Below are positions 27,264-39,018 of a stretch of 64,000 bases of DNA, in pieces. The notes under the pieces were generated by a model. That model was not told the origin of the DNA, did not search any database, and saw only the letters and a program-made list of their open reading frames with translations. Origin of the DNA: Rhodospirillaceae bacterium (GTDB lineage: Bacteria; Pseudomonadota; Alphaproteobacteria; Thalassobaculales; Thalassobaculaceae). The position numbers were made by a program, and so were the translations under genes. The DNA lies in assembly GCA_018401495.1 (NCBI GenBank), contig JAGYJX010000005.1, positions 124,001 to 188,000 on the forward strand, in the 5' to 3' direction. Position 1 is the first letter of the stretch, and each line of letters opens with the position of its first letter.

Positions 27264-27930
27264 ATGACGACCATTGATGCTGTCGGCGCGGCCGGCACGA
27301 AATCGTCCGGCTCGCTCAGCAAGCTGAACAGCGATTTCGACATGTTCCTGACGCTGCTGACCACGCAGCTCCGGAACCAGGATCCGCTCGATCCGATGGA
27401 CAACGCCGAGATGACGAACCAGCTCGTGCAGTTCGCCAACGTCGAGCAGCAGATCGCCCAGAACACCAACCTCGAGCAGATGATCATGCTGCTCAACGCC
27501 CAGTCGGCGGCATCGGCGGTCGGCTACATCGGCAAGGACATCCAGTTCACCGACAGCACGACCATCTACTCGGGCTCGCCGATCACCTTCGGCTACACGC
27601 CGGCCAAGAGCGCCGACACGCTGAAGATCAATGTGCTCGACGCCGACGGCAAGGTCATTCGGACCATGGAAGGCGAGAAGTCGGCGCAGCGCCACTCGAT
27701 CGTCTGGGACGGCCTCGACGACCTTGGGAACCCGGCGGCGCCGGGCCAGTACACCTTCCGGGTCGACGCCATGGACAAGGGCAAAGAACTCGATCCAGGC
27801 GGAAACCGACATCACCGGCCGCGTCAGCGGCGCGGCCTCCGACTCCACCGGCAACTTCGTGCTGGTCGGCGATCTCGCGATCGAGGTCACCAAGATCGTC
27901 GCGGTCCGGGAACCTCCCGCGCCGTCGTAA
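27264..27930 (+). CDS. flgD: Hook-capping protein FlgD, frameshifted
   Basis: Scaffold for hook polymerisation. The N-terminal signature is intact: LNSDFDMFLTLLTTQLRNQD, PLDPMDNAEMTNQLVQFANV. The C-terminal Ig-like and tudor-like region shows GYIGKDIQFTDS and VWDGLDDLGNPAAPGQYTFR. One extra base near 27793 moves the last 45 residues to the next frame (IQAETDITGRVSGAASDSTG to REPPAPS). About 221 residues after correction. Confidence 0.94.
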
Positions 27931-28017
27931 CGCGACCGGCGCGGACACGGCGAAACGCTACCAAGCAACCCTCTCAGTCACCCGTCGGATTCGGGTGCAC
28001 AACCTGGGGCAACAAAA

Positions 28018-29318
28018 ATGAGCATCTACGGCGGTATGTTCTCGGGTGTGTCGGCGCTGGCCGCGCAGTCCACCAACTTCGGAATCATCTCGGACAACAT
28101 CGCCAACGTGAACACCGTTGGCTACAAGGCGACCCGCGGCCGGTTCGAGACGCTGGTGACGGAATCGATCAGCACCAAGCGCTACTCGCCGGGCGGCGTG
28201 ATCGCCAAGCCGTTCATCGACCCGCAGGCCCAGGGCCTGATCCAGGGCACCACCTCGTCGACCGACGTCTCGATGATCGGCAACGGCTTCTTCGTCGTGA
28301 ACGAGGCGGCGGAGCCGGGCGTCAACGACCGCTACCTGTTCACCCGCGCCGGCTCCTTCGTGCCGGACGAGGACGGCCACCTGGTCAACACCGCCGGCTA
28401 CTTCCTGCAGGGCTGGGCAACCGACCAGAACGGCAACATCCTGAACGCCAACACCCAGGACCTGCTGACCAGCCTGGAGACGGTCAACCTGGCGGGCTTC
28501 ACCTCGACCGCCAACGAGACCCAGAACCTGACGCTGTCGGCCAACCTGCCGGCCTGCCGCCTCGACCGGGGCGGTCGAGACCACCAACCTGACGATCTAC
28601 GACTCGCTCGGCGTCGACCACCTGCTGACCGTCAACTGGACCAAGTCGGCGGTGAACAACACCTGGACCTACACGATCGACGTCACCAACGACGACGGCA
28701 CCACCACCGCCGACATCCTGGGCGGCGCCAACACCATCCTGTTCAACGGCGACGGCACGCTGGAATCGGTCGACGGCACCGCCGGCGGCACCGGGACCAC
28801 CGGCTCGACGGCCGTGGCGATCTCCGTCGGTATCTTCAACACCGGCGCCAACGCCTCGAACATCACCATCAACTGGGGCAACTTCGACCAGACCACCGGC
28901 CTCAGCCAGTTCGCCGACGACTACAGCGCGTCCCTGCTGAACCAGGACGGCTCCGGTCCCTCCGCCCTGACCGGCGTCGACATCGACGACCAGGGCTTCG
29001 TGACCGCGCTGTTCGCCAACGGCGAGACCAGGCCGATCTACAAGCTGGCGGTCGCGACGGTGCCGGCGCCGAACGACCTCAACAGCGAGAACGGCAACGC
29101 CTACTCGCTGTCATCGAGATCGGGCGACCTGGTGCTGACCGAGGCGGGACTGCAGGGTGTCGGGCTGATCGAGGCGCAGGCGCTCGAGCAGTCGACCGTG
29201 GACCTGTCGGAAGAGTTCACCGACATGATCATCACCCAGCGCGCGTACTCTGCGGCCACTAAGCTCATCACAACCGGTGACGAGCTTCCTGGAGGAAATC
29301 ATCCGCGTCAAGCGCTGA
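28018..29318 (+). CDS. flgE: Flagellar hook protein FlgE, frameshifted
   Basis: Hook subunit of about 432 residues after removing two inserted bases. N-terminus MSIYGGMFSGVSALAAQSTN and ISDNIANVNTVGYKATRGRF. Extra T near 28555: after it the frame reads STGAVETTNLTIYDSLGVDH. Extra C near 29285: the true end is TGDEFLEEIIRVKR with TGA at 29316-29318. The C-terminal domain shows GLIEAQALEQSTVDLSEEFT and DMIITQRAYSAATKLI. A strong terminator follows. Confidence 0.95.
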
Positions 29319-29350
29319 CGCCTCATCACCCGATCGATACCGCTCAGACT

Positions 29351-29378
29351 GCCCCGGCCACTGGCCGGGGCATTTTTT
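29351..29378 (+). terminator. Rho-independent terminator after flgE
   Basis: A nine-base-pair GC stem (GCCCCGGCC, loop ACT, GGCCGGGGC) is followed by A and six T residues. It lies 33 bases after the flgE stop and closes the fliK-flgD-flgE operon. Confidence 0.9.
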
Positions 29379-29483
29379 CGTGCGCGCCCGAAACGAATTC
29401 GGCAGGGACAGGCTGTCCATTAGGCGTTTGTTAAGAGGGCCCAGGCACTCTGTCCGCGAGACTTCAAACAACCCCTGACGATC

Positions 29484-29803
29484 ATGAGCGGACAGGCTGC
29501 CATCAAGACTCAAGTTTCCCGGCCGACCAGCGTGACCGGTCCCAACGGCACGCCCATCGGCATCGAGGATCTGCCGGCGCCGGACACCACCCGATGGGTG
29601 ATGCGCCGCAAGGCCGAGGTCGTGTCCGCTGTTCGCGGCGGGCTTCTGACAGCGGAGGAAGCGTGCGAGCGCTGGAACCTCTCGGTCGAGGAACTCGAAT
29701 CGTGGCATCGCCTGATCGACCGCTACGGCGTCAGGGGCTGCGGGCGACCCGCCTGCAGCAGTACCGCGGAGCCCGCCGCTCCGGCACCGCCGGCGCCCAA
29801 TAA
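29484..29803 (+). CDS. sciP: CtrA inhibitor SciP (DUF1153), frameshifted
   Basis: Small DNA- and CtrA-binding protein that blocks CtrA-activated transcription. The helix-turn-helix core is DTTRWVMRRKAEVVSAVRGG, LLTAEEACERWNLSVEELES, WHRLIDRYGVRG. The next conserved block LRATRLQQYR lies one base out of frame; here one base appears to be missing near 29737, unlike most breaks in this window. The corrected frame ends GTAGAQ at 29803. About 106 residues. Confidence 0.88.
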
Positions 29804-29809
29804 CGGGCA

Positions 29810-31396
29810 TCAACGTCCGTCCGACCCGAGGCGCTCTGGCGACGATGTCGACGATCCGCCGCATCGTCCGCTCCCAGGGATGAGCGATCCGCTTGCCGAC
29901 CGGCACGATCGACGGGAACCACGGATCCCGCCCGGCGATCGGATAGCGCGTCGGCGATCGGTCGGCCGCAGAACTCCACCGCCGGAACGCCCACCCCGCC
30001 GGCGATCGTGGCGACCGACGTGTTGGCGCTGACCACGAAATCGAGCGCCGCCGTCAGCGCCGCCGCCCCGTCCAGATCGTCGAACAGATCGAGGTCGTCG
30101 AAGGCGTGAACCGTGACCCCGAACCGCTCGCGGATCTCGAGGAGTTCCACGGCGCAATCGTCGTACTGCAGGTTGACAAAGGTGACCCCGGGGATCCTCA
30201 CAATCGGCTCGAGGTCCGCGACGGAGGCGTAGAACTGGCTCCTGAGCCGTCCGTTCGACCGACTGCGCCACGACAGCCCGATCTTCGGCCCCGGCGCGAT
30301 GGCGTCGAGTCGACGCTTCATTTCGGCCGTCCTCGCCGGATCCGGCGTCAGCAGCACCCGGTCGCGTGGAAAGCGCTCCGGCGCGGTCCGCAGGTGACGG
30401 CCCAGGCTGCCGGTCGGCATGGCGATGTCAAACCGCTCGGCGCCGGTGTCGGCGGCCCGGAACGGCGCCAGCGACGACCCGGGTGGATGGAAACGACCGC
30501 TGAAACAGGGCGTGCAGCTTGGGCGAGACCTCCAGGGTGACCTCGCCGCCTCGCGCCACCACGTCGGGCACCATGGTCGCGAACCTGATCTCGTCGCCGA
30601 TGCCCTGCTCGCGGTAGAGGAACGCGCGCTTGCCCTCGAGGCTCTCCGGCAGGTCCTGCGAGACGGGCAGCAGATGCGACGGGCGCGCCGTAGCTGGCGG
30701 CGCGGAAACCGCGCTTCGTAGCGCGGCCAGCCCTCCGCCCACTGGCCCGTCCAGATCAGGTTGCCGCCGAAGTGGAAATTGCCGATCGGGTCGTCGGGCA
30801 CCGTCGCCAGCGCCTGACGGAAGTACCGGTCGGCGGTCGCATACTCGCCGATCCGCGCCAGCACCGTCGCGTAGTTGATGGCGGCGTCCGCCGACTCAGG
30901 GTTGAGGCGCAGCGCCTCGCGGAAATGCGGCAGCGCCTCGTAGGAGCGGTCGACCATGTTGAGGCGCGCTCGCCAGGTTCTGGCGGATCGCGGCGTGCCG
31001 CGGCGCCAGGCGGACCGCCTGCGTGTGCGCGTCGACCGCTTCCGGCCAGCGATCGAGGTCCTGCAGACACGTTGCCGAGGTTCGACCAGTAGGCGGCGGC
31101 TCTGGGATTGCCGCGGATCGCCCGGCGGATGAGTTCGGCGGCGGTCTCCAACTGCTTCAGGCCGCGCGCCACCAGTCCCATCCCGAGCAGCGCGTCGGGA
31201 TGCTCGATGTTTTCGTCCAGGACCTGCCGGAAATCCGGCCTTGGCCGCCGCCGCGTCGCCGCACGTCCAGCGCCCGCATGGCCGCGACCACGATCCGCGC
31301 GTGGCGTTGGCTGCGCGGGTCCGCCGGATCGGCCCAGGGACCGCCGCCGGTTCCTCCGGAGGACCGCCCGGGTTTGCCGCTCTTGTTGCCGTTCAT
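29810..31396 (-). CDS. TPR-glycosyltransferase (paralog 4), nine frame breaks
   Basis: Same family as paralogs 1-3. TPR part: ADFRQVLDENIEHPDALLGM, AAELIRRAIRGNPRAAAYWS, YEALPHFREALRLNPESADA. Transferase part: AFLYREQGIGDEIRFATMVP, IGLSWRSRSNGRLRSQFYAS, VTFVNLQYDDCAVELLEIRE, ALDFVVSANTSVATIAGGVG. It has about nine single-base gains (near 31258, 31235, 31072, 30962, 30703, 30675, 30487, 29955 and 29852). Removing them gives about 525 residues ending VDIVAERLGSDGR, with a stop at 29810, seven bases from the sciP stop. The clean convergent end supports the reconstruction. Confidence 0.65.
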
Positions 31397-31618
31397 CGCC
31401 AACTCCAGCCGCCAGCGGCAGGGCTCAGTTCACCCGCAACCACAACGTTCGTTGCCTAATTCCTTGTTCTTTTTTACAGAAAGTGGTGATAACGTGACTA
31501 GGAAAAATTTGCCCAGGTTAGGCCTTTTCAAAGGTCGAATGATTTTGTATAAAATTTTATGCTTTTGGGGGAACGGCTGATGCTGCCTGGCAGCCGGCCT
31601 CGCGGGGAGTAAAGGACC
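31397..31618. other. Divergent intergenic region upstream of fliF
   Basis: This stretch separates paralog 4 (minus) from fliF (plus). It contains several AT-rich runs, including CTTGTTCTTTTTTACAG and ATGATTTTGTATAAAATTTT, unusual here. No convincing sigma-54 or CtrA site was found, so the fliF promoter is not identified. Confidence 0.45.
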
Positions 31619-33287
31619 ATGAACCCCTTCGCAGACCTGATCCGCAACCTCGGACCGGTGCGCCTCGCCGCCCTGGTCGGGACCGGCATCGCCGTGATTG
31701 GCTTTTTCATCTTCCTGGTGTCCCGGCTGTCGACCGGCAGCATGTCGCTGCTGTACGCCGACCTCGATCCATCCGACGCCGGCCAGATCGTGCGCGAGCT
31801 GGAGACCAGGGAAATTCCCTACCAGCTGAAGGCCAACGGCACCCAGGTGTTCGTGCCCGGCCGACGATGTCCTGCGGCTGCGGGTCACGCTTGCCGAACA
31901 GGGGCTGCCGGGCGGCGGCTCGGTCGGCTACGAGCTGTTCGACAAGAGCCAGGGCCTGGGCACCACCAGCTTCGTCCAGAACGTCAACCTGGTGCGCGCG
32001 CTCGAGGGTGAGTTGGGCCGCACCATCAGTTCGATGCGCAACGTGCGCGGCGCCCGCGTTCACCTGGTGCTGCCGCGCCGCGAACTGTTCTCGCGCGAAC
32101 GCCAGAACCCAAGCGCCTCCGTCGTCCTGCAGCTCACGGGCAATCTCAGCCTTGGCAAGGAGCAGGTGCTGGCCATTCAGCACCTGATCGCCGCAGCGGT
32201 CCCGGAGCTGAAGCCGGAGGGCGTGTCGATCATGAACGACCGCGGCGAGCTGCTGGCCCGCGGCTTCGGCGACGACGCCCAGAGCTCGCTCGCCCTCCTC
32301 AACGCCGAGGAAATGAAGATCGCCTATGAGAACCGGCTGCGCCGCTCGGTCGAGGAGATGGTCGAGCGCACCGTCGGGCTCGGCCGGGTCCGGGCCGAGG
32401 TCGCCGCCGAGCTCGATTATGGCCGGGTGGTGGAGAACTCCGAGCAGTACGATCCGGACAGCCAGGTCGCCCGCTCGACCCAGACCATCGACGACCGCTC
32501 GCAATCGAACGAAACCGCCCGCGACGAAACCGTAACGGTTGAGAACAACCTCCCTGAGAACGAGGCCGGCAACGCCGGTGGAGCGACCTCGCAGACCTCG
32601 AACAACCGGACCGAGGAAACCGTCAACTTCGAGATCTCGCGCACCGTGCGGCAGCGCACGCGGGAATCCGGCGAGATCCAGCGCCTGTCGGTCGCCGTGC
32701 TGGTGGACGGCACCTACACCCGCAACGACAACGGCGAGCGTGTGTACGTCCCGCGGACCCCCGAGCAGCTCGAACAGATCGAGACGCTGGTCAGGTCGGC
32801 GATCGGGTTCCGCGCCGATCGCGGCGACTCCGTCGAAGTCGTCAACATGGAGTTTGTCAGGCTCGAGCCCACCGACGTCGACGACGGCGCGTTCCTGTTC
32901 GGGATCTCCAAGGAGGAGTTCCTGCAGCTTGCCGAGGTGCTGGTCCTGGCGGTTGTCGGCCTGCTGGTCATCCTGCTGGTGGTCCGCCCGGTCCTGACCC
33001 GGCTGTTCGAGAGCATGCCGACCACCCTCGCCCGCGGCGGCGGGATGATCGGACAGGACGGCCAGCTTGCCCAGTTGGCGGGCCCGGGCGCCACCGCCGA
33101 CATGGCGGAGCTGCTGGACGGCGAGGACGACGGCGAGGAGAGCCTTCTCGACCAGATGATCGACATCAACCAGGTCGAGGGTCGCGTTCGCGCCTCGTCC
33201 CTGCGCAAGATCGGCGAGATCGTCGACAAGCATCCGGAAGAGGCCGTCGCGATCATCCGGAACTGGATGTACCAGGAAGCCCAGTGA
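31619..33287 (+). CDS. fliF: Flagellar MS-ring protein FliF, frameshifted
   Basis: MS-ring subunit of about 555 residues. First membrane helix LAALVGTGIAVIGFFIFLVS, then YAD-type ring domain RELETREIPYQLKANGTQVF. An extra G near 31861 breaks the frame; it resumes DDVLRLRVTLAEQGLPGGGS. The second membrane helix is FLQLAEVLVLAVVGLLVILL. The C-terminus, which binds FliG, reads DINQVEGRVRASSLRKIGEI and VDKHPEEAVAIIRNWMYQEA. fliH follows directly; fliG is missing from its usual place. Confidence 0.95.
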
Positions 33288-33330
33288 TGCCGTCGCCGAC
33301 TCAGCCTGAACCCTCACGGAGGCCCTGAGC

Positions 33331-34071
33331 ATGGCGCGCGGGACACCGTTCACCTTCGACTACAGCTTCGACGACGGCGCCGACGAACGCCGCAAGGCGG
33401 CCGAGAAGGCCAAGCGCGTCGCCGCCCGGGAAGCCGCCAGCAGCCGGCCCCCGACGTTCAGCGTCGAGGACATGGAGCACGCGCGGACCGAGGCGCACGC
33501 CGCCGGTCGCCACGAAGGCATGGCCGACGCCATGGCCGGGATCGAACAGCAGGTCGCCCGCACCCTCGACGCCATGTTCTCGCGCCTTCCCAAGGTGTTC
33601 GACGAGCACGCCGCCTGGACGCGCACCATGGAAACCGACGCGCTTCGGCTGGCGGTCACGCTGGTCCGCAAGCTCTCCCCGGAACTATCGCGGGACCGCG
33701 AGCTTCCTGAAGTCGAGCGGGTCATCCGGGAGGCCTTCGGCTTTCTGACGGAGCAGCCTAAGGTGATGATCCGGGTCGCTCCGGCGCTCGAGGATGCGCT
33801 GCGCGACAAGGTATCCCTGATGGCCTCTCGCGTCGGCTATGAGGGCCAGGTGGTGCTGGTCGGCGACCCCGACCTTCCGGCCGACGACTGCCGCATGTCC
33901 TGGCAGGCTGGCGCCGTCGAACGGTCGCTCGACGACACCTGGCAGCAGATCGACCAGATCGTGGACCGGGCGCTGGCCGGGCAGCCGGCGCGCAGCCGGC
34001 CCGGACGACCAGCGGGTGAAAGCGACGATGACGGGGCCGTGCCGGCCGGCGACGCCGACCGGCCCAACTGA
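33331..34071 (+). CDS. fliH: Flagellar export ATPase regulator FliH
   Basis: 246-residue cytoplasmic protein that holds the export ATPase FliI and delivers it to FlhA. N-terminus MARGTPFTFDYSFDDGADER is typical of alphaproteobacterial FliH. A helical stalk with GRHEGMADAMAGIEQQVART precedes the C-terminal domain VRKLSPELSRDRELPEVERV and VLVGDPDLPADDCRMSW. Intact frame. 14 bases before fliN. Confidence 0.92.
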   Translation: MARGTPFTFDYSFDDGADERRKAAEKAKRVAAREAASSRPPTFSVEDMEHARTEAHAAGRHEGMADAMAGIEQQVARTLDAMFSRLPKVFDEHAAWTRTMETDALRLAVTLVRKLSPELSRDRELPEVERVIREAFGFLTEQPKVMIRVAPALEDALRDKVSLMASRVGYEGQVVLVGDPDLPADDCRMSWQAGAVERSLDDTWQQIDQIVDRALAGQPARSRPGRPAGESDDDGAVPAGDADRPN

Positions 34072-34085
34072 CCAAGGAGGACTTC

Positions 34086-34448
34086 ATGTCCGACAACGAC
34101 CTCAACCTGACGGACCTCGACGACGACGACATGGCGGCCGCGATGGCCAAGGATGAGCCCGAGGAGGTTTATGCCGACGACGGCAAGGGGCAGATCACCG
34201 CGCGCGAACTGGAGGCGGTGTACGACATCCCGGTCCAGGTGTCGGCGGTTCTGGGCAAGACCAGCATGCAGGTCAGCCAGCTCCTGAAGCTCGGGCGCGG
34301 AGCGGTCGTGGAACTCGACCGCAAGGTCGGAGAAGCCATCGACATCTACGTCAACAACCGACTGGTCGCGCGCGGCGAGGTGGTCATCGTTGACGAGCGG
34401 CTCGGCGTCACCATGACCGAGATCATCAAGGCCGACCGGCCAGCCTGA
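34086..34448 (+). CDS. fliN: Flagellar motor switch protein FliN
   Basis: C-ring subunit of the SpoA family, 120 residues, intact. Acidic N-terminus, then YDIPVQVSAVLGKTSMQVSQ, LLKLGRGAVVELDRKVGEAI and DIYVNNRLVARGEVVIVDER with GVTMTEIIKADRP at the end. AAGGAGG precedes the ATG. Confidence 0.97.
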   Translation: MSDNDLNLTDLDDDDMAAAMAKDEPEEVYADDGKGQITARELEAVYDIPVQVSAVLGKTSMQVSQLLKLGRGAVVELDRKVGEAIDIYVNNRLVARGEVVIVDERLGVTMTEIIKADRPA

Positions 34449-34464
34449 GAACGGAGCGGGGGAC

Positions 34465-35309
34465 ATGGCGGACGGAGTCGAGCACGCCGCGCCGCGCGGC
34501 GGATCGATCAGCTACGACGTGCCGTCGAGCGGAACCACCGTCGACGGCGCGATGCTGATCGGCCTGACGTCGGCGTTCCTGCTGATCGGCGCGGCCATGA
34601 CGCTCGGCGACTCGCTGCGCTCGTTCCTCGACTTCCCGTCGGTGCTGATCGTTCTGCTCGGCAGCTTCGCGGTGACCATGGTGTCGTTCTCGATCGGCGA
34701 GGTGTTCGCCGTGATCCCGCTGCTGGGGCGCACCCTGTTCCCGCCGACCCGCGACACCGCGTCGGGCCTGCGAGCGCGCCCTGAGCCTGGCGGAAATCGC
34801 CCGCCGCAACGGCATTCTCGCGCTTGACCACGTGCTGCCGCAGCTGGCCGGTGAGCCGTTCCTGCAGCGTTCGATCGCGATGGCGGTCGACGGCACGCTC
34901 GCCGGAGAAGATCGAGGCAATGCTCGGAACCGAGATCGAGGCGACGTCCGAGCGTCTGACCCGGTCGGCCAACGTGCTGCGCCGCGCTGCCGAAGTGGCG
35001 CCGGCGATGGGACTGATCGGCACCCTGGTCGGGCTGGTGCAGATGCTCGCCAACCTCAAGGACCCGAACGCGATCGGCCCGGCGATGGCGGTGGCGCTGC
35101 TGACCACGTTCTACGGCGCGGTCCTGGCCTACATGGTGTTCGCGCCGGTGGCCGCGAAGGTCGACCGGAACGCCGCCGACGAGCGGCAGATCCAGCAGAT
35201 CTACATGGTGGCGGCCAGCTCGATCGCCCGCCAGGAGAACCCGCGGCAGCTCGAGACGCTGCTGAACACCGTGCTGCCGCCGTGGCAGCGGCTGGACCAC
35301 TACTCGTGA
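34465..35309 (+). CDS. motA: MotA/TolQ/ExbB-type stator protein, frameshifted
   Basis: Four-helix proton-channel protein of the MotA family. Helices: AMLIGLTSAFLLIGAAMTLG, FPSVLIVLLGSFAVTMVSFS, then PAMGLIGTLVGLVQMLANLK and AMAVALLTTFYGAVLAYMVF. The cytoplasmic loop reads ALSLAEIARRNGILALDHVL after correction. The frame shifts +1 near 34770 and near 34905; corrected length is about 280 residues. It sits in the fliN-flbD operon. No motB is visible in the window. Confidence 0.88.
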
Positions 35310-35325
35310 CATCCGGAGCGATGCG

Positions 35326-36737
<1,412 letters not shown>

Positions 36738-36769
36738 TCGACAGGCGGCGGGCGGGAGCGATCTGAACG

Positions 36770-38899
36770 ATGGCGGAGACGTCCGGACAGGGCGGCGGCA
36801 ACCGGGGGCCGGGCGGCGGCATGCCGTTGCCCTCGCTGAGCAGCATCGGCGAGGCGCTGCGGCGCGGCGACATCCTGCTCGCGACCGGCGTCATCGTCAT
36901 CCTGTCGGTGCTCATCCTGCCGATGCCGACCTGGCTGCTGGACTTCTGTCTGGCGATCTCGCTGGTGTTCTCGGTCCTGATCCTCATGACCGTGATGTTC
37001 ATCCGCCGGCCGCTCGACTTCAGCGCCTTTCCGACGATCCTGCTGATCGCGACGATGATGCGGCTGGCGCTGAACCTGGCGTCGACCCGGCTGATCCTCG
37101 GCGAGGGCCATACCGGCACCGACGCCGCCGGGCGGGTCATCGAGGCGTTCGGCAACTTCATGATGAGCGGCAACCCGGTCATCGGCGTGATCGTGTTCGC
37201 GATCCTGGTGCTGGTGAACTTCATCGTCATCACCAAGGGCTCCGGGCGCATTGCCGAGGTATCGGCCCGGTTCAGCCTGGACGCGATGCCGGGCAAGCAG
37301 ATGGCGATCGACGCCGACCTGTCTTCCGGGCTGATCACCGAGGATGACGCCCGTCGGCGGCGGGAGGAACTGAGCCAGGAGAGCAGCTTCTTCGGCTCCA
37401 TGGACGGCGCCTCGAAGTTCGTGCGCGGCGACGCGATCGCCGGCCTGCTGATCACCGTCATCAACGTCGTCGGCGGCATGATCATCGGCATGGCCCAGCA
37501 GGGCATGTCGTTCAGCGACGCGTCGACGACCTACACCATCCTGACCGTCGGCGACGGCCTGGTCAGCCAGATCCCGGCCCTCATCGTGTCGACCGCGGCC
37601 GGCATGCTGGTCACCAAGGGCGGCACCGAGGGATCGCCGGACGAGGCGGTGTTCGGCCAGCTCGGCGGCTACCCGAAGGCGCTGATGATGAGCTCCGGGC
37701 TCATGGTCGTCATGTCGCTGCTGCCGGGCATCCCGATGATGCCGTTCCTGATGATCGCCGGCATCACCGGCGGAGCCGCCTACGTCATCTGGCGCGGCAA
37801 GGAGGAGGCCAAGGTCGCCGAGGAGATCGGCGCGGAGACGGCCGCCGCGGCGCCGCCGCCGGAGGAGCCGATCGCCTCGGCCCTGCAGATCGACCTGATC
37901 CGCCTCGAGCTCGGCTACGGCCTGCTGCCGCTGATCAACGAGGCGGCCGACGGTCAGCGGCTGACCGACCAGATCAAGGCGCTGCGCCGCCAGCTCGCGA
38001 CCGAATGCGGCTTCATCATGCCGCAGGTCCGCATCCAGGATAACCTGCAGCTGGGCGCCAACACCTACATCCTGCGCATCAAGGAGATCGAGGTCGGTCG
38101 CGGCGAATTGCGGCCGAACCGGCTGCTCGTGATGGACCCGACCGGCGGCAAGATCGACCTGCCCGGCACCGACACCAAGGAGCCGACCTTCGGCCTGCCG
38201 GCGATGTGGATCGCGCCGGACCTGCGCGAGGAGGCTCTGTTCAAGGGCTACACCGTCGTCGACCCGTCGACCGTCATCACCACGCACCTGACGGAACTGG
38301 TGCGCGACAACATGTCGGAACTGCTGTCCTACGGCGAGACCCAGAAGCTTCTGGACGAAATGGGCGACCGCAACCAGAAGCTGGTCGCCGACGTGGTGCC
38401 GGCCCAGATCTCGGTCGGCGGGCTGCAGCGCGTGCTGCAGAACCTGCTGGCCGAGCGGGTGTCGATCCGCGACCTGCCGACGATCCTGGAGGGGGTCGCC
38501 GAGGCGGCCGGCTACAGTCGCAACGTCTCGACCATCACCGAGCATGTCCGGGCACGCCTGGCCCGGCAGATCAGCGAGGCCTACGCCGACGAGAACGGTG
38601 TCATTCCGCTGGTGTCGCTGTCGCCGGACTGGGAGCAGTCGTTCGCGGAGGCGCTGGTCGGCACCGGCGATGATCGCCAGCTGTCGATGGCGCCGAGCCG
38701 GCTGCAACAGTTCATCACCACGGTCCGCCACCAGTTCGACAAGTACACCGCCATGGGCGAACAGCCCTGCCTGCTGACCTCGCCGATGATCCGCCCGTAC
38801 GTGCGATCGATCATCGAGCGTTTCCGGCCGCAGACCGTGGTAATGTCGCAGAACGAGATTCACCCGAAGGCCAAGATCCGCACGCTCGGGCAGATATGA
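36770..38899 (+). CDS. flhA: Flagellar export gate protein FlhA
   Basis: 709 residues, intact, full length. The N-terminal half has eight membrane segments (for example LATGVIVILSVLILPMPTWL and VIGVIVFAILVLVNFIVITK) and the FHIPEP loop region RIAEVSARFSLDAMPGKQMA, IDADLSSGLITEDDARRRRE. The cytoplasmic C-terminal domain shows GELRPNRLLVMDPTGGKIDL, VVDPSTVITTHLTELVRDNM and LQRVLQNLLAERVSIRDLPT. The other gate genes fliPQR and flhB are not in the window. Confidence 0.98.
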   Translation: MAETSGQGGGNRGPGGGMPLPSLSSIGEALRRGDILLATGVIVILSVLILPMPTWLLDFCLAISLVFSVLILMTVMFIRRPLDFSAFPTILLIATMMRLALNLASTRLILGEGHTGTDAAGRVIEAFGNFMMSGNPVIGVIVFAILVLVNFIVITKGSGRIAEVSARFSLDAMPGKQMAIDADLSSGLITEDDARRRREELSQESSFFGSMDGASKFVRGDAIAGLLITVINVVGGMIIGMAQQGMSFSDASTTYTILTVGDGLVSQIPALIVSTAAGMLVTKGGTEGSPDEAVFGQLGGYPKALMMSSGLMVVMSLLPGIPMMPFLMIAGITGGAAYVIWRGKEEAKVAEEIGAETAAAAPPPEEPIASALQIDLIRLELGYGLLPLINEAADGQRLTDQIKALRRQLATECGFIMPQVRIQDNLQLGANTYILRIKEIEVGRGELRPNRLLVMDPTGGKIDLPGTDTKEPTFGLPAMWIAPDLREEALFKGYTVVDPSTVITTHLTELVRDNMSELLSYGETQKLLDEMGDRNQKLVADVVPAQISVGGLQRVLQNLLAERVSIRDLPTILEGVAEAAGYSRNVSTITEHVRARLARQISEAYADENGVIPLVSLSPDWEQSFAEALVGTGDDRQLSMAPSRLQQFITTVRHQFDKYTAMGEQPCLLTSPMIRPYVRSIIERFRPQTVVMSQNEIHPKAKIRTLGQI

Positions 38900-39018
38900 C
38901 GGGGACTGAGACGCTGGAACCACGCCCCGGGGGCGCCGACTGGAGCCCGAGTCGGCTGCGTCGGGGCCGGGCCGACTCGTCCCAGCCCGAGCCGATCGGC
39001 CTCCGCCGGAGCCAGCCG

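Noticed and set aside
31560..31618. A sigma-54 site just before fliF (GG and GC ten bases apart)
   Set aside because: Only the spacing fits; the flanking bases do not match TGGCAC or TTGCA, and fliF is normally an early gene not under sigma-54.
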